Assembly (NCBI RefSeq): GCF_036010325.1
Contig: NZ_CP108549.1
Coordinates: forward strand, 4,898,001-4,962,000
Length of the DNA stretch: 64,000 nucleotides
Direction of reading: 5' to 3'
DNA from: Streptomyces sp. NBC_01210
GTDB taxonomy: Bacteria > Actinomycetota > Actinomycetes > Streptomycetales > Streptomycetaceae
Each line of letters opens with the position of its first letter. Position 1 is the first letter of the stretch. The notes below the pieces were generated by a model. It searched no databases. It was not told where the DNA came from and worked only from the letters and a program-made list of their open reading frames with translations. Made by a program: the position numbers and the translations under genes. This document shows, piece by piece, positions 26,182 through 35,283 of this stretch.

Positions 26182-27470
26182 TATGACGGTCGGTCAGTGC
26201 CTGTCGAGTGCCTGACGAACCAGGAGCGGGCCAGGTCCGCGACCTGGTCCAGGGCCCCGGGTTCCCCGAAGAGATGCGTGGCGCCGGGGACGATCTCGAG
26301 CCGGTTCTCGCAGCGCAGCTCCGCCTGTGCGTGCCGGTTGAGATCGAGCACCAACGTGTCGTGGCCGCCCACGATGAGCAGTGTGGGCGCCCGTACGTCT
26401 GCGAGGTGCGGTCCGGCGAGGTCGGGCCGGCCGCCGCGGGAGACCACGGCACCGACGTCCGAGTCGGCCGAAGCTGCAGCCCGCAGTGCCGCCGCGGCTC
26501 CGGTGCTCGCCCCGAAGTAGCCGATCGGGAGGGACTCGCGGCTCCGCAGCCAGCGGGTCGCGTCCGCCAGCCGCTGGGCCAGGGTTTCGATGTCGAAGAC
26601 GTTCGCCCGGTCGGCTTCTTCCGCCGGTGTGAGCAGGTCGAAGAGCAAGGTGCCCAGACCCGCCCGGTTCAGGGCCGTCGCCACGTGCCGGTTGCGCGGG
26701 CTGTGGCGGCTGCTGCCCGAGCCGTGGGCGAACATCACCACCGCTCGTGCACCGTCCGGAAGGGTGAGGTCCCCGGCCAGCCGGACCCCACCGGCGTCCA
26801 CCTCGACCCCCGTGACCTCGGCTTCTGTGGCCCCGACGTCCGCGGCCTGCGCGAGCAGCGAGACGACTTCTTCGTCGGGGGTCTGGGAGAAGTCCTGGTA
26901 CCACTGGCCGACGGCGGAGAACATGGCCGGCGTGGAGAGGCACACCACTTCGTCCGCCTTGGTGCGCAGCCAGGCGGCGGCGTCCGGTGGCGCCACCGGA
27001 ACGGCCAGCACCACACGGCCCGCGCCCTGCGCCCGTACGACCTCGCAGGCGGCCGCCGCCGTGGCACCGGTCGCGATCCCGTCGTCCACGATGATCGCCG
27101 TCCGCCCGTCGAGTGCCACGCGCGGCCGGTCCTCGCGGAACCGCCGCGCCTGCCGTACGAGTTCCGCCTCCTCGGCGTGCTCGACCGATGCGAGTTCCTC
27201 GCGCCGGAGCCTGCCGCGGCGGACGATGTCGTCACTGATGACCCGCACTCCGCCTTCGCCGATGGCGCCGAACGCCAGCTCCCGGTGGTACGGGACGCCG
27301 AGCTTGCGGACCACGATCACATCGAGCGGGGCGCCGAGCGCCCGCGCCACCTGGAACGCCACCGGGACTCCGCCCCGGGGCAGCCCCAGGACGACGGGTT
27401 TCTCCTCCTGAAGGTGACGTAGCGCTTCGGCCAGGCGCCGTCCCGCGTCCGTGCGATCGGTGAACAGCAC
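26181..27470 (-). CDS. Phosphoribosyltransferase and alpha/beta hydrolase fusion
   Basis: A 429-residue two-domain protein. Residues 1-205: PRTase domain with VVLGLPRGGVPVAFQVARAL and the PRPP loop IIVDDGIATGATAAAA. Residues 215-420: dienelactone-hydrolase-like domain with VMFAHGSGSSRHSPRN (oxyanion region), GYFGASTGAAAALRAAA (nucleophile elbow with Ser), GGHDTLVLDLN and GATHLF (Asp and His). This fusion occurs across actinobacteria, often in stress-linked loci; the joint substrate is unknown. The start is GTG 27470 with GGGGGTGA 6-8 nt upstream. Confidence 0.85.
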   Translation of the reverse strand: MLFTDRTDAGRRLAEALRHLQEEKPVVLGLPRGGVPVAFQVARALGAPLDVIVVRKLGVPYHRELAFGAIGEGGVRVISDDIVRRGRLRREELASVEHAEEAELVRQARRFREDRPRVALDGRTAIIVDDGIATGATAAAACEVVRAQGAGRVVLAVPVAPPDAAAWLRTKADEVVCLSTPAMFSAVGQWYQDFSQTPDEEVVSLLAQAADVGATEAEVTGVEVDAGGVRLAGDLTLPDGARAVVMFAHGSGSSRHSPRNRHVATALNRAGLGTLLFDLLTPAEEADRANVFDIETLAQRLADATRWLRSRESLPIGYFGASTGAAAALRAAASADSDVGAVVSRGGRPDLAGPHLADVRAPTLLIVGGHDTLVLDLNRHAQAELRCENRLEIVPGATHLFGEPGALDQVADLARSWFVRHSTGTDRPS

Positions 27471-27584
27471 AGTGGTTCACCCCCAACCCAGGGGAGACAG
27501 GAACCACTCCCGCACCTCTTTCAAAATAACCCCATTTGCCGCTGCTGAGGAGGTTGGCGAGGTCCGGAGGCTACGGTCGTTCGT

Positions 27585-28370
27585 ATGGAACGAATCGGCG
27601 CGGTCCTGATCGATATCGACGGCGTGCTCACCGTGTCCTGGAAGCCGCTGCCCGGCGCTGTAGCGGCCATGGAACGCCTGCGAGCCGCGGGACTCCCCCT
27701 GGCGCTGGTCACCAACAACACCTCACGGACCCGAGCCGTGATCGCCGCGAAGCTGTCCGGTGCGGGCTTTCCGGTCGATGTCGACGACATCCTCACGGCG
27801 CCCGCCGTCACCGCCGCGTACCTGCGCGAGCACTATCCGGAAGCCCGCTGCCTGTTGATCAACACCGGTGACGTACGGGCCGATCTCGCGGGCGTGACGC
27901 TCGTCGACGAAGGTGATGACGCAGCCCTTGACGTGGTGGTCTTCGGCGGTGCGGGCGACGAATTCAGCTATCCGGTCCTCAACCGTGCCTTCCGTGAGCT
28001 GCAGCGCGGTGCGCCGCTCGTCGCGATGCACCGGAATCTGTACTGGCGTACGTCGGACGGGCTCGAGCTCGACACCGGGGCGTTCCTCCTGGGGCTGGAA
28101 CGGGCCGCCCGCGTCGAGGCGGAGATCACCGGCAAGCCGGCCGAGGCGTTCTTCGCCACCGCCCTGGCCCACCTCGGCGCCGACGCGTCGGAGACGATGA
28201 TGGTGGGCGACGACATCGAGTCCGATGTACTGGCGGCCCAGCGCTGTGCAATCACGGGCGTGCTGGTGAAGACCGGCAAGTACCTGCCCGAGACGCACGA
28301 GGCGGCCGACGGCACACCGGACCACGTTCTCGACTCCTTCGCCGACCTGCCCGACCTGCTGGAACTCTGA
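27585..28370 (+). CDS. HAD-superfamily phosphatase, subclass IIA (NagD-like)
   Basis: A 261-residue enzyme. Motif I is GAVLIDIDGVLTVSW (Asp nucleophile), motif II LALVTNNTSRT, and motif IV MMVGDDIESDVLAAQR; the cap between them is of the IIA type. It hydrolyses a small phosphate ester. It converges on the next gene with 16 bp between. Confidence 0.9.
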   Translation: MERIGAVLIDIDGVLTVSWKPLPGAVAAMERLRAAGLPLALVTNNTSRTRAVIAAKLSGAGFPVDVDDILTAPAVTAAYLREHYPEARCLLINTGDVRADLAGVTLVDEGDDAALDVVVFGGAGDEFSYPVLNRAFRELQRGAPLVAMHRNLYWRTSDGLELDTGAFLLGLERAARVEAEITGKPAEAFFATALAHLGADASETMMVGDDIESDVLAAQRCAITGVLVKTGKYLPETHEAADGTPDHVLDSFADLPDLLEL

Positions 28371-28386
28371 AACGCCCGGCCTTGGC

Positions 28387-29064
28387 TCACGCCGAACCGC
28401 TCCCGCGCCTGTTCCCGCGCCCGCGCCTGTTCCCGCTGCCGTCGGAGACCAGTGCCGCGATCTCCGCGGCCGTCCACTGTCCCTCGGCCCCCGGGCAGCC
28501 CGCCAGATACTCGGCGGCCCGCAGCGCACTCCATCCGTGTGCCGCGACGACCCCCGCCACGAGATGCCGCAGATAGGCCGCAGCGGGTGGTTTCACCGCG
28601 ACGTCTCCGACGCCCCACGGGGCCGTGAACGTCAGCACCGGACAACCGTCCAGCAGACCGGCGCACACCAGCGTCTCGTACCGCCCGGGGCCCGTCTCCG
28701 CGCGCCCCCGGCCGAGAACCTCCGTCAGATCGAGGTCCTGTCCCGGCGCCCGGTACATCTCCTGCGCTGCGATGTCGGAGAACTGTGCGGCTGTCAGCAA
28801 GTAGGCGCGGGCGGGAAGTTCGCCGCCGCCTTCGGGGTCGTAGAACGCTCTGCCGCCCGTCCACACCATCGACTCGGTGGCGAAGTACAGCAGCCCCGGC
28901 AGCATGACCGCCACCGAAGCCGCGGGCGGGCGGGAGTCCCGGCAACCGGCGAGGTAGTCGTTCAGCCGGTCAAGATCCATGTTGGAGCCGTATGCCGCGT
29001 ACCAGACGCGAAGGACGCTTTCGCCGTATCCGTCGAGGGATTCGGGCCGCCGGGCACTGATCAC
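28387..29064 (-). CDS. Gamma-glutamylcyclotransferase-like protein
   Basis: A 225-residue protein with the family signature VWYAAYGSNMDLDRLNDYLA (the YGSN loop binding the gamma-glutamyl group) near residue 24. Similar Streptomyces proteins are sometimes mislabelled histone deacetylase. The catalytic Glu is expected near the RAYLLTAAQF/SDIAAQE region but cannot be fixed. GTG 29064 has GGAG 7 nt upstream; no start lies closer to the fold. The C-terminus ends in a Gly/Arg repeat (NRRGRGNRRGSGSA). Confidence 0.65.
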   Translation of the reverse strand: MISARRPESLDGYGESVLRVWYAAYGSNMDLDRLNDYLAGCRDSRPPAASVAVMLPGLLYFATESMVWTGGRAFYDPEGGGELPARAYLLTAAQFSDIAAQEMYRAPGQDLDLTEVLGRGRAETGPGRYETLVCAGLLDGCPVLTFTAPWGVGDVAVKPPAAAYLRHLVAGVVAAHGWSALRAAEYLAGCPGAEGQWTAAEIAALVSDGSGNRRGRGNRRGSGSA

Positions 29065-29263
29065 GTGCTCACTCCGCAGGGACGTTGTATGCCGTGGCCT
29101 TCCACTATCCACGGCTGTCTCCACTGCGAGACCGCCGTCCCGTCGTGCGTCGATCACGCGTTGCATCTCAGACATGCCGCTCGGCCGGCGCCGGGCTGTG
29201 CGACGAGCCCGGCGCCACCACCTCGGAGGAGGGCGGCGGCGCATGTCGCGCCGCTCCGACCCC

Positions 29264-31462
29264 TCAGGTGCAGGTGAGCCTGGGTGCCGTCCAGTCGGCG
29301 TGGTCGTAGTTGATGCCGTCGCCGCTGTCGGTGACCACCACCCTGAGTTCCAGGCCGCCGGTGAGAGCCGCGGTGAGGTCTCTGGACGCGTCGGCGCCGG
29401 TGAGCCTGCCGCTGTCGGCGACCTTTGTGCCGTCCCGGTAGATCTGGAAGACCACCGACCCGTTCGCGCCCCCCGACTCGTCGTCGACGCCGACGCCGGT
29501 GGTCAGCGTCGTACAGCTGCCGCCGAGGTAGTACGTGATCGTGGAGCCCGCGTGGGTGCCGAGGCCCTTGGCGTAGGTGGTGCCGTTGACGGTGAGGGTC
29601 CTGCCGTCGCCCGCGGCCTGTTCGCCGTTGCTGCGGTCGCGTTCGACCGGGCCCCAGCCGTTGACCGCCGATGTCCACGACAGGTCGCTGAGTGCGTGTG
29701 TACCGGCGGCGGGGCCGTTGCCGCAGGTCAGCTTGGCGTCGGCCCAGTCGGCGTGGTCGTAGTTGATGCCGTCGCCGCCGTCGGTGACCACCAGCCTCAG
29801 TTTCGTACCGCCTGCGAGGTCGGCACTCAGCCGGCGGGGCGGGTCGGCGGCCGTGCGCAGCCCGCTGTCGGCGGCCAGCGCGGTGTCGCGATAGATCCTG
29901 AACACCGCCGAACCGCCCGCCGTCGACTCGTCGTCCACGCCGACATCGACGCTCAACGACCGGCAGCTGCCGCCCAGGTGGTACGTGATGTCGCTCGCCG
30001 CGTGGGTGCCGAGGCCCTTGGCGTAGGTGGTGCCGTTGACGGTGAGGGTCCTGCCGTCGCCCGCGGCCTGTTCGCCGTTGCTGCGGTCGCGTTCGGCCGG
30101 GCCCCAGCCGTTGACGGCCGATGTCCACGGCAGGTCGCTGAGCTGGTTGACCCCGGCCGGCGGCGGCACCGGAGCGCCCGGCGTCACGCGGTACATCACC
30201 GTGCCGTGGGCGGGCACCGAAGCGCTGATGGTGCCCGTGGTGGTGCTGGTCTGCTGGGACCAGAGGTCCTTGAGGGTGTATGAGGACGCGCCGCCGATCC
30301 CGATCGCCTCGACGGTCGTCGAGATTGTCCTCGTGGAGGTGGTCTCATTCGTGAGAGTCACCGAACGGCCGCCGTCCGCCAGGGGTTTGGACATCACCAC
30401 CAGGCCGCCGGAGCTTGCCACCACCGTGCCCTGCTTGCCCAGGCTGTCCTGGTCGACCGCGATGACGTCGGTGTTCTTCAGGATCGCGAGGGTCGCGGGG
30501 GAGGCGCTGCGCAGATCACTGCCGATCAGCAGTGGGGCGGCCATCTGCGCCCAGAGGCTGAAGTGGGTGCGGTACTCGGTGTCGGTCATCCCGCCGTTGC
30601 CGACCTCGAGCATGTCCGGGTCGTTCCAGGCGCCGGGCTTGGCGTACGGCGCCGGCCCCTGGTTCTGGTGTGCGATGCCGATCATGCTGGACCAGGAATC
30701 GCTGATGTCCCCAGTGGTGCGCCAGGAGTTGCCGAGGTCCGGCGCCCAGTTCCAGGGCTGGTTCTCGCCCCACTCGCAGATGCTGTAGAGGATCGGCCGG
30801 CCGGTCGCCTTCAGTGCGTTGGCCATCGCCGTGTAGCGCTGCTTGGCGTCGGCGCCGGTGTTGTTGCAGTTGTCGTACTTGAGGTAGTCCACGCCCCAGG
30901 ACGCCCACAGGTTGGCATCCTGCTGCTCGTGGCCGAGACCGCCGGGAAACCCCTGTACGTCGCAGGTCTTGGTGCCGGCACTGGAGTAGATCCCGAACTT
31001 CAGTCCCTTGGAGTGCACATAGTCGGCGACCGCCTTGATGCCGCCCGGGAAGCGCACCGGGTCGGGGACCAGATTTCCGGCGGTGTCGCGCGAGGGGAGT
31101 GCCCAGCAGTCGTCGATGTTGACGTAGGTGTACCCGGCGTTCTTGAGGCCCTGCGAGACGAAGGTGTCTGCGATGCCCTTGACCATCGCCTCGTTGAACT
31201 CGGCCCGGCAGTGGGTGGAGTTCCAGTTGTTGAAGCCCATCTGGGGCGTACGCGCCAGGCCGTTGTCGGCGGCCGGTGCCGTGACAGCCGTGACAGCTCG
31301 CGCGTCCGTGGCGACTGTGGCTGTGGCTGTGGCTGTGGCTGTGGTTGTGGCTGCGACTGCGGCAGCCGGGACGGCGATGAGCGCCCCGCCGCCGGTGAGC
31401 AGCGTGAGCGCGACGGCCACGACGGCCAGGCGCCCTCTCATGGTGTGTCGTTCGGTGTGCAT
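29264..31462 (-). CDS. Secreted glycoside hydrolase family 27 protein (alpha-galactosidase type) with two NPCBM domains
   Basis: A 732-residue secreted enzyme. A signal peptide (MRGRLAVVAVALTLLTGGGA) is followed by a Thr/Ala repeat linker and the GH27 barrel: MGFNNWNSTHC, YVNIDDCWAL, VDYLKYDNCN (nucleophile Asp) and GAWNDPDMLEVG (acid/base region). A beta-sandwich follows, then two NPCBM carbohydrate-binding domains that are nearly identical (LPWTSAVNGWGPAERDRSNG and LSWTSAVNGWGPVERDRSNG). ATG 31462 has GGAG 6 nt upstream. It should release alpha-galactose (or a related sugar) from plant polymers outside the cell. Confidence 0.9.
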   Translation of the reverse strand: MHTERHTMRGRLAVVAVALTLLTGGGALIAVPAAAVAATTTATATATATVATDARAVTAVTAPAADNGLARTPQMGFNNWNSTHCRAEFNEAMVKGIADTFVSQGLKNAGYTYVNIDDCWALPSRDTAGNLVPDPVRFPGGIKAVADYVHSKGLKFGIYSSAGTKTCDVQGFPGGLGHEQQDANLWASWGVDYLKYDNCNNTGADAKQRYTAMANALKATGRPILYSICEWGENQPWNWAPDLGNSWRTTGDISDSWSSMIGIAHQNQGPAPYAKPGAWNDPDMLEVGNGGMTDTEYRTHFSLWAQMAAPLLIGSDLRSASPATLAILKNTDVIAVDQDSLGKQGTVVASSGGLVVMSKPLADGGRSVTLTNETTSTRTISTTVEAIGIGGASSYTLKDLWSQQTSTTTGTISASVPAHGTVMYRVTPGAPVPPPAGVNQLSDLPWTSAVNGWGPAERDRSNGEQAAGDGRTLTVNGTTYAKGLGTHAASDITYHLGGSCRSLSVDVGVDDESTAGGSAVFRIYRDTALAADSGLRTAADPPRRLSADLAGGTKLRLVVTDGGDGINYDHADWADAKLTCGNGPAAGTHALSDLSWTSAVNGWGPVERDRSNGEQAAGDGRTLTVNGTTYAKGLGTHAGSTITYYLGGSCTTLTTGVGVDDESGGANGSVVFQIYRDGTKVADSGRLTGADASRDLTAALTGGLELRVVVTDSGDGINYDHADWTAPRLTCT
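29551..29690. repeat. NPCBM-encoding direct repeat, copy 1
   Basis: About 140 bp nearly identical to 30001-30140, exactly 450 bp away; the first 95 bp (29551-29645) match without difference. It encodes the start of the second NPCBM domain of the GH27 enzyme. Confidence 0.85.
30001..30140. repeat. NPCBM-encoding direct repeat, copy 2
   Basis: Partner of 29551-29690 in the same gene; encodes the start of the first NPCBM domain. Recent duplication or gene conversion is the simplest explanation. Confidence 0.85.
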
Positions 31463-31588
31463 ATTCCGCTCCGGAGGGGGGTGAATGGCGCACAAACAAA
31501 CGGGGGCGAACGAAAGCGACCACATCTCAGCGCCGCGTCAGGCACATGTCAATAGAACGGGCGTCAACTGCCCGTCAGGGAGCCGGGG

Positions 31589-31633
31589 GAAGCCGAGGAA
31601 GCCGAGGAAGCTGAGGAAGCTGAGGAAGCCGAG
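31589..31633. repeat. 9-bp tandem repeat, five copies
   Basis: Five units of GAAGCCGAG (third and fourth copies GAAGCTGAG) lie between the end of corA and the GH27 gene start, in GC-rich DNA. It is a small variable-number-type repeat. Confidence 0.8.
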
Positions 31634-31637
31634 GGAG

Positions 31638-32726
31638 TCAGAGCCACCCGTTGCGGCGGAAGCTGCGGTGGACGACGAAGCAGGCGACGGCCATGACGAC
31701 GAGGACGAGCGGGTAGCCGTAGGTCCAGTGCAGCTCCGGCATGTGGTCGAAGTTCATGCCGTACACCCCGCAGACCATGGTCGGTACGGCGATGATCGCC
31801 GCCCATGCGGTGATCTTGCGCATGTCCTCGTTCTGGGCGACGGTCACCTGCGCGAGATGGGCCTGGAGGATCGAGTCGAGCAACGCGTCGAACGACGTGA
31901 TCTGCTCCGTGACGCGGGCCAGATGGTCGGCGACATCACGGAAGTACGGCTGGATGTCCTGGCCGACCGGCGGCAGCGACTGGGTGGCCAGGGCCTGCAG
32001 CGGCCGGTCCAGCGGCGCCACCGCGCGCTTGAGCTCCAGCAACTCGCGCTTGAGCTGATAGATCCGGCCGGCGTCGCCCCGGCCCGCCTGCTCGCTGAAG
32101 ACGGCGGACTCGGCAGCGTCGATGTCGCTCTGCACGGCGTCCGCCACGGCGAGATAGTCGTCGACCACCTGGTCGGCTATGGCGTGGAGCACGGCGGCAG
32201 GGCCCTTGGCCAGCTGCTCGGGCATGGCCTCCAGGGCCTCCCGGAGCGGGCCGAGTGAACCGTGCCTGCCGTGCCGGACGGTGATCACGAAGTCGGTACC
32301 GGTGAAGATCATGAGCTCCCCGGTGTCCACCACCTCGCTGGTGGCGGTGAGTTCCTCGTGCTCGACGTAGCGGCAGGTCTTGAAGACGGCGAACAGCGTC
32401 TCCTCGTACCGTTCCACCTTGGGCCGCTGATGCGCGTTCACCGCGTCCTCGACGGCCAGCGGATGCAGACCGAACAGCTCGGCGACCCCGGCGAACTCCG
32501 TCTCGGAGGGTTCGTGCAGCCCGATCCACACAAAGCCGCGCCCGGTCTTGCGGACCCGCCGTACGGCCTCGTCGACCGGACAGGTCTCGGGCTGCCGTAC
32601 GCCGTCCTCGTAGATCACGCAGTTGACGACCGTGCTGCCGAGCGGGGAGCGGGCCGGATGGCTCAGGTCCACGGTCTTGCGGGCGACGCGGCGCACCGCA
32701 CGGCGGAGATTGCGGATCATCGGCAC
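31638..32726 (-). CDS. corA: CorA-family magnesium/cobalt transporter
   Basis: A 362-residue protein. The long N-terminal cytosolic funnel (VWIGLHEPSETEFAGVAELF, HPLAVEDAVNAHQRPKVERY) leads to two C-terminal membrane segments with the CorA signature VCGVYGMNFDHMPELHWTYG; the GMN motif forms the selectivity mouth. Start GTG 32726 with AAGGAG 6 nt upstream. It imports Mg2+ passively along the membrane potential. Confidence 0.95.
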   Translation of the reverse strand: MPMIRNLRRAVRRVARKTVDLSHPARSPLGSTVVNCVIYEDGVRQPETCPVDEAVRRVRKTGRGFVWIGLHEPSETEFAGVAELFGLHPLAVEDAVNAHQRPKVERYEETLFAVFKTCRYVEHEELTATSEVVDTGELMIFTGTDFVITVRHGRHGSLGPLREALEAMPEQLAKGPAAVLHAIADQVVDDYLAVADAVQSDIDAAESAVFSEQAGRGDAGRIYQLKRELLELKRAVAPLDRPLQALATQSLPPVGQDIQPYFRDVADHLARVTEQITSFDALLDSILQAHLAQVTVAQNEDMRKITAWAAIIAVPTMVCGVYGMNFDHMPELHWTYGYPLVLVVMAVACFVVHRSFRRNGWL

Positions 32727-32874
32727 GGCGAACTCCTTCGGGCAACAACCGCCAGTGTGCCACCGGCCGCTGCCGGCCCGGCTGCGGCCCTCGCCCAGGT
32801 CGGCACAGGCCCTTGCTCAGACCGGCTGCGGCCCTGCTCAGGCCGGGATCGGCTCCGCTCCGTAGGGGGCCACG

Positions 32875-33579
32875 TTGACCGTGATCGTCAGCGGGTCGCA
32901 GACTGTTCGAACGATGGCAACCGATCAGATAGTGACCCTGCGGGGCGAGCAGGAACTGGTGCGCCGGGCCGGGCACCTGTTCACCGGAGCGCGGCAGGAG
33001 TTCCTGTGCGCGGCCGCGGACCTGCTGACCTGGTCGTCCGGAGTGAACGCCGCCTTCGCCGGGGGCAAGCGGCCGCCCCTGACGCCGGGCGGTCTGTCGA
33101 TGCGCAAGCTGTACACCACGCAGGCGCTGGCCGACGCCGAATCCGAGCGTCGTCTGGTGAGGATCGCCGAGTCGGGCGCCCGGATACGGATCTGCGCGGG
33201 GCCGCTCGCCCGCGAGGCGATTGTCATCGACCGGCAGGTCGCGATCCTCGCCGGAACACCGGTCCGCGGGGTACGGACCTACACGGTGGTCCGGTCACCG
33301 GACGTCGTCGACGGTGTCAGATCGCTGATCCACGCGACCTGGGAGACCGCCGCCGACCTGGCCGACGTCCGGCGCACTCGACCTCCCGTACTCAACGATC
33401 AGGCTCGCGAGATCCTGCGGATGCTCAGCGCCGGACACACCGACGAGACGGCATCACGCCACCTCGGCATGTCTCTGCGCACCTACCGCAGACGCGTCGC
33501 CGAGCTCATGACGACGCTGGGCGCCACGTCGCGATTCCAAGCCGGCATCCGCGCCAGGGAATTCGGCGTCGGGGTCTGA
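32875..33579 (+). CDS. LuxR-type HTH regulator
   Basis: A 234-residue regulator. The C-terminal HTH is VLNDQAREILRMLSAGHTDE, TASRHLGMSLRTYRRRVAEL. The N-terminal 150 residues (ELVRRAGHLFTGARQEFLCA, RIRICAGPLAREAIVIDRQV) resemble the PLD/TrmB-like sensor part of actinobacterial LuxR proteins. The TTG at 32875 has GGGGG 5 nt upstream; ATG 32914 is an alternative without a ribosome site. Targets unknown; an ECF41 gene follows. Confidence 0.8.
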   Translation: MTVIVSGSQTVRTMATDQIVTLRGEQELVRRAGHLFTGARQEFLCAAADLLTWSSGVNAAFAGGKRPPLTPGGLSMRKLYTTQALADAESERRLVRIAESGARIRICAGPLAREAIVIDRQVAILAGTPVRGVRTYTVVRSPDVVDGVRSLIHATWETAADLADVRRTRPPVLNDQAREILRMLSAGHTDETASRHLGMSLRTYRRRVAELMTTLGATSRFQAGIRAREFGVGV

Positions 33580-33768
33580 CTCCGCGGGCCGGTCGATCCG
33601 TCGAACGCCCCGCGGCGCACGTTCCGGCCGCGGGCATCCGACCGGTACCGACCGGTGCTGGTCAGCGGCTTGTCGCGGCTTTCGATCTGCCGTAGCCGGA
33701 TTCATGTCACATCTGCTCGGGTTTCGTGGGTCACTCATACGACACGTCGCGACGAAGGAATGTGACCG

Positions 33769-34641
33769 ATGAACGAGAACGAGGTTCTGGCGGAGCGCTT
33801 CGAGGAGCACCGGGCCCATCTGCGGGCGGTGGCCTACCGGATGCTCGGCTCGTCGGCCGAGGCGGACGATGCCGTACAGGAAGCCTGGCTACGGCTCAGC
33901 CGTTCCGACACCGGTGATGTCGAGAACCTGGGCGGATGGCTGACGACGGTCGTCGCGCGTGTCTCGCTCAACATGCTGCGCTCACGCAAGACCCGGCGCG
34001 AGGACCCCTGGGACGCCCACCTGCCCGAACCCGCCGTGGGCCACGAGGACACCGCCGACCCCGAGCACCAGGCGCTGCTCGCCGACTCGGTCGGCCTGGC
34101 GCTCCTCGTCGTACTCGACACGCTGGCGCCCGCCGAGCGGCTCGCCTTTGTCCTGCACGACATGTTCGCCGTGCCCTTCGACGAGATCGCCCCGATCGTG
34201 GAGCGCACTCCGGCCGCCACCCGGCAGCTCGCCAGCCGCGCCCGCCGGCGGGTGCAAGGAACGCCCGGGGTTCCCGAAACCGATGTCACCCGCCAGCGAG
34301 AAGTCGTCGACGCCTTCCTCGCCGCCTCACGCGGCGGCGACTTCGACGCGCTGCTCGCACTGCTCGACCCCGACGTCGTTCTCCGTACGGACACCACGGC
34401 CGCACTGTCGGGCGCGGGCGCCGCGCGCGGTGCCGCTGCCGTGGCCGACACCTTCGCGGGCCGCGCCAAGGCCGCACAGCCGGCGCTCATCAACGGCGCC
34501 GCAGGACTCGTCTGGGCCCCGGGCGGACGGCCGCGCGTCGTCTTCGGCTTCACGATCACGCACGGAAAGATCACCGCGATCGACATCCTCGCCGACGCCG
34601 AACGGCTCGGCGGGCTCGACCTGGAGGTCCTGGGCGACTGA
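33769..34641 (+). CDS. Second ECF41-type sigma factor with SnoaL-like domain
   Basis: A 290-residue paralogue of the gene at 24677. Region 2 (LRAVAYRMLGSSAEADDAVQ), region 4 (FDEIAPIVERTPAATRQLAS) and the C-terminal NTF2-like domain (REVVDAFLAASRGGDFDALL, FTITHGKITAIDILADAERL) align throughout, about 70% identical by eye. The sequence before the ATG (GAAGGAATGTGACCG) is also nearly the same as at 25597. TGTCACA occurs at 33705-33711, but no CGTC box follows at 16 bp. No AhpD/CMD-type gene is adjacent; the downstream neighbour is a convergent VOC gene. Confidence 0.95.
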   Translation: MNENEVLAERFEEHRAHLRAVAYRMLGSSAEADDAVQEAWLRLSRSDTGDVENLGGWLTTVVARVSLNMLRSRKTRREDPWDAHLPEPAVGHEDTADPEHQALLADSVGLALLVVLDTLAPAERLAFVLHDMFAVPFDEIAPIVERTPAATRQLASRARRRVQGTPGVPETDVTRQREVVDAFLAASRGGDFDALLALLDPDVVLRTDTTAALSGAGAARGAAAVADTFAGRAKAAQPALINGAAGLVWAPGGRPRVVFGFTITHGKITAIDILADAERLGGLDLEVLGD

Positions 34642-34699
34642 GAAGCCGGCGCCTCCGGCTCCCCGGCCGCCGCCCCCGTGGCCGACCGGTCAAGGCAGG

Positions 34700-35044
34700 T
34701 CAGGCTGCCTGGATGAGTCCGATGGTGTTGCCGTCGGAGTCCTTCACGATGGCAGTCAGCTTGCCGCCACCGACATCCTGAATGTCCTGCACCGCTTCCG
34801 CACCCGCACCGAGGAGGGCGCTGACAGCACTCCGGATGTCGTCGACGTGCCAGAAGCCGACCGGGCCGGTCATTCCCTTGCTGTGGCCATGGGGGTCCAG
34901 ACCGATGTCCTGGCCGCCGACCCTGAAGCCGACGTAGTAGGCCTCGTCCATGACGGGCTCCACACCCAGCAGCTCGCTGTACAGGGCCTTGGCCCGGGCG
35001 AGGTCCTTGACGGGGTAGATGATCGTCTTCATGCCTTCAGTCAT
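34700..35044 (-). CDS. VOC-family protein (glyoxalase/dioxygenase fold)
   Basis: A 114-residue single-domain VOC protein: MKTIIYPVKDLARAKALYSE, LLGVEPVMDEAYYVGFRVGG, VGFWHVDDIRSAVSALLGAG, VKDSDGNTIGLIQ. Typical metal ligands (His in FWHVDD) are present. Function is not predictable beyond the fold. It converges on the second ECF41 gene and may be its functional partner. Confidence 0.9.
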   Translation of the reverse strand: MTEGMKTIIYPVKDLARAKALYSELLGVEPVMDEAYYVGFRVGGQDIGLDPHGHSKGMTGPVGFWHVDDIRSAVSALLGAGAEAVQDIQDVGGGKLTAIVKDSDGNTIGLIQAA

Positions 35045-35283
35045 GGCGTACTCCTCATGTCGCGGGTCTCATCAGCTTTGACGGAGTCCGGTCCGTCACT
35101 GGGCTGACCCGCCGCGCCGGAGGAATGTGACCGCTGGAAGGCACAAGAATTTCCGTCCACCCGGCGCAGCGCGACCGGGACCCGCGGCACGGCTCAGCGG
35201 CGCGATGCTTCAGCGCGCGGGTTGGCGGTCGGCTGGTTAGCGTGAAAAACCGCATCAGTCGTCGAGCGGGAGAGAGTCGGATC

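Noticed and set aside
29551..30140. Repeat pair as CRISPR or mobile-element signature
   Set aside because: Only two copies, both inside a coding frame, encoding protein domains.
33705..33711. TGTCACA upstream of the second ECF41 gene as an autoregulated ECF41 promoter
   Set aside because: No CGTC-like box lies at the 16-bp spacing used at the first locus; kept only as a note.
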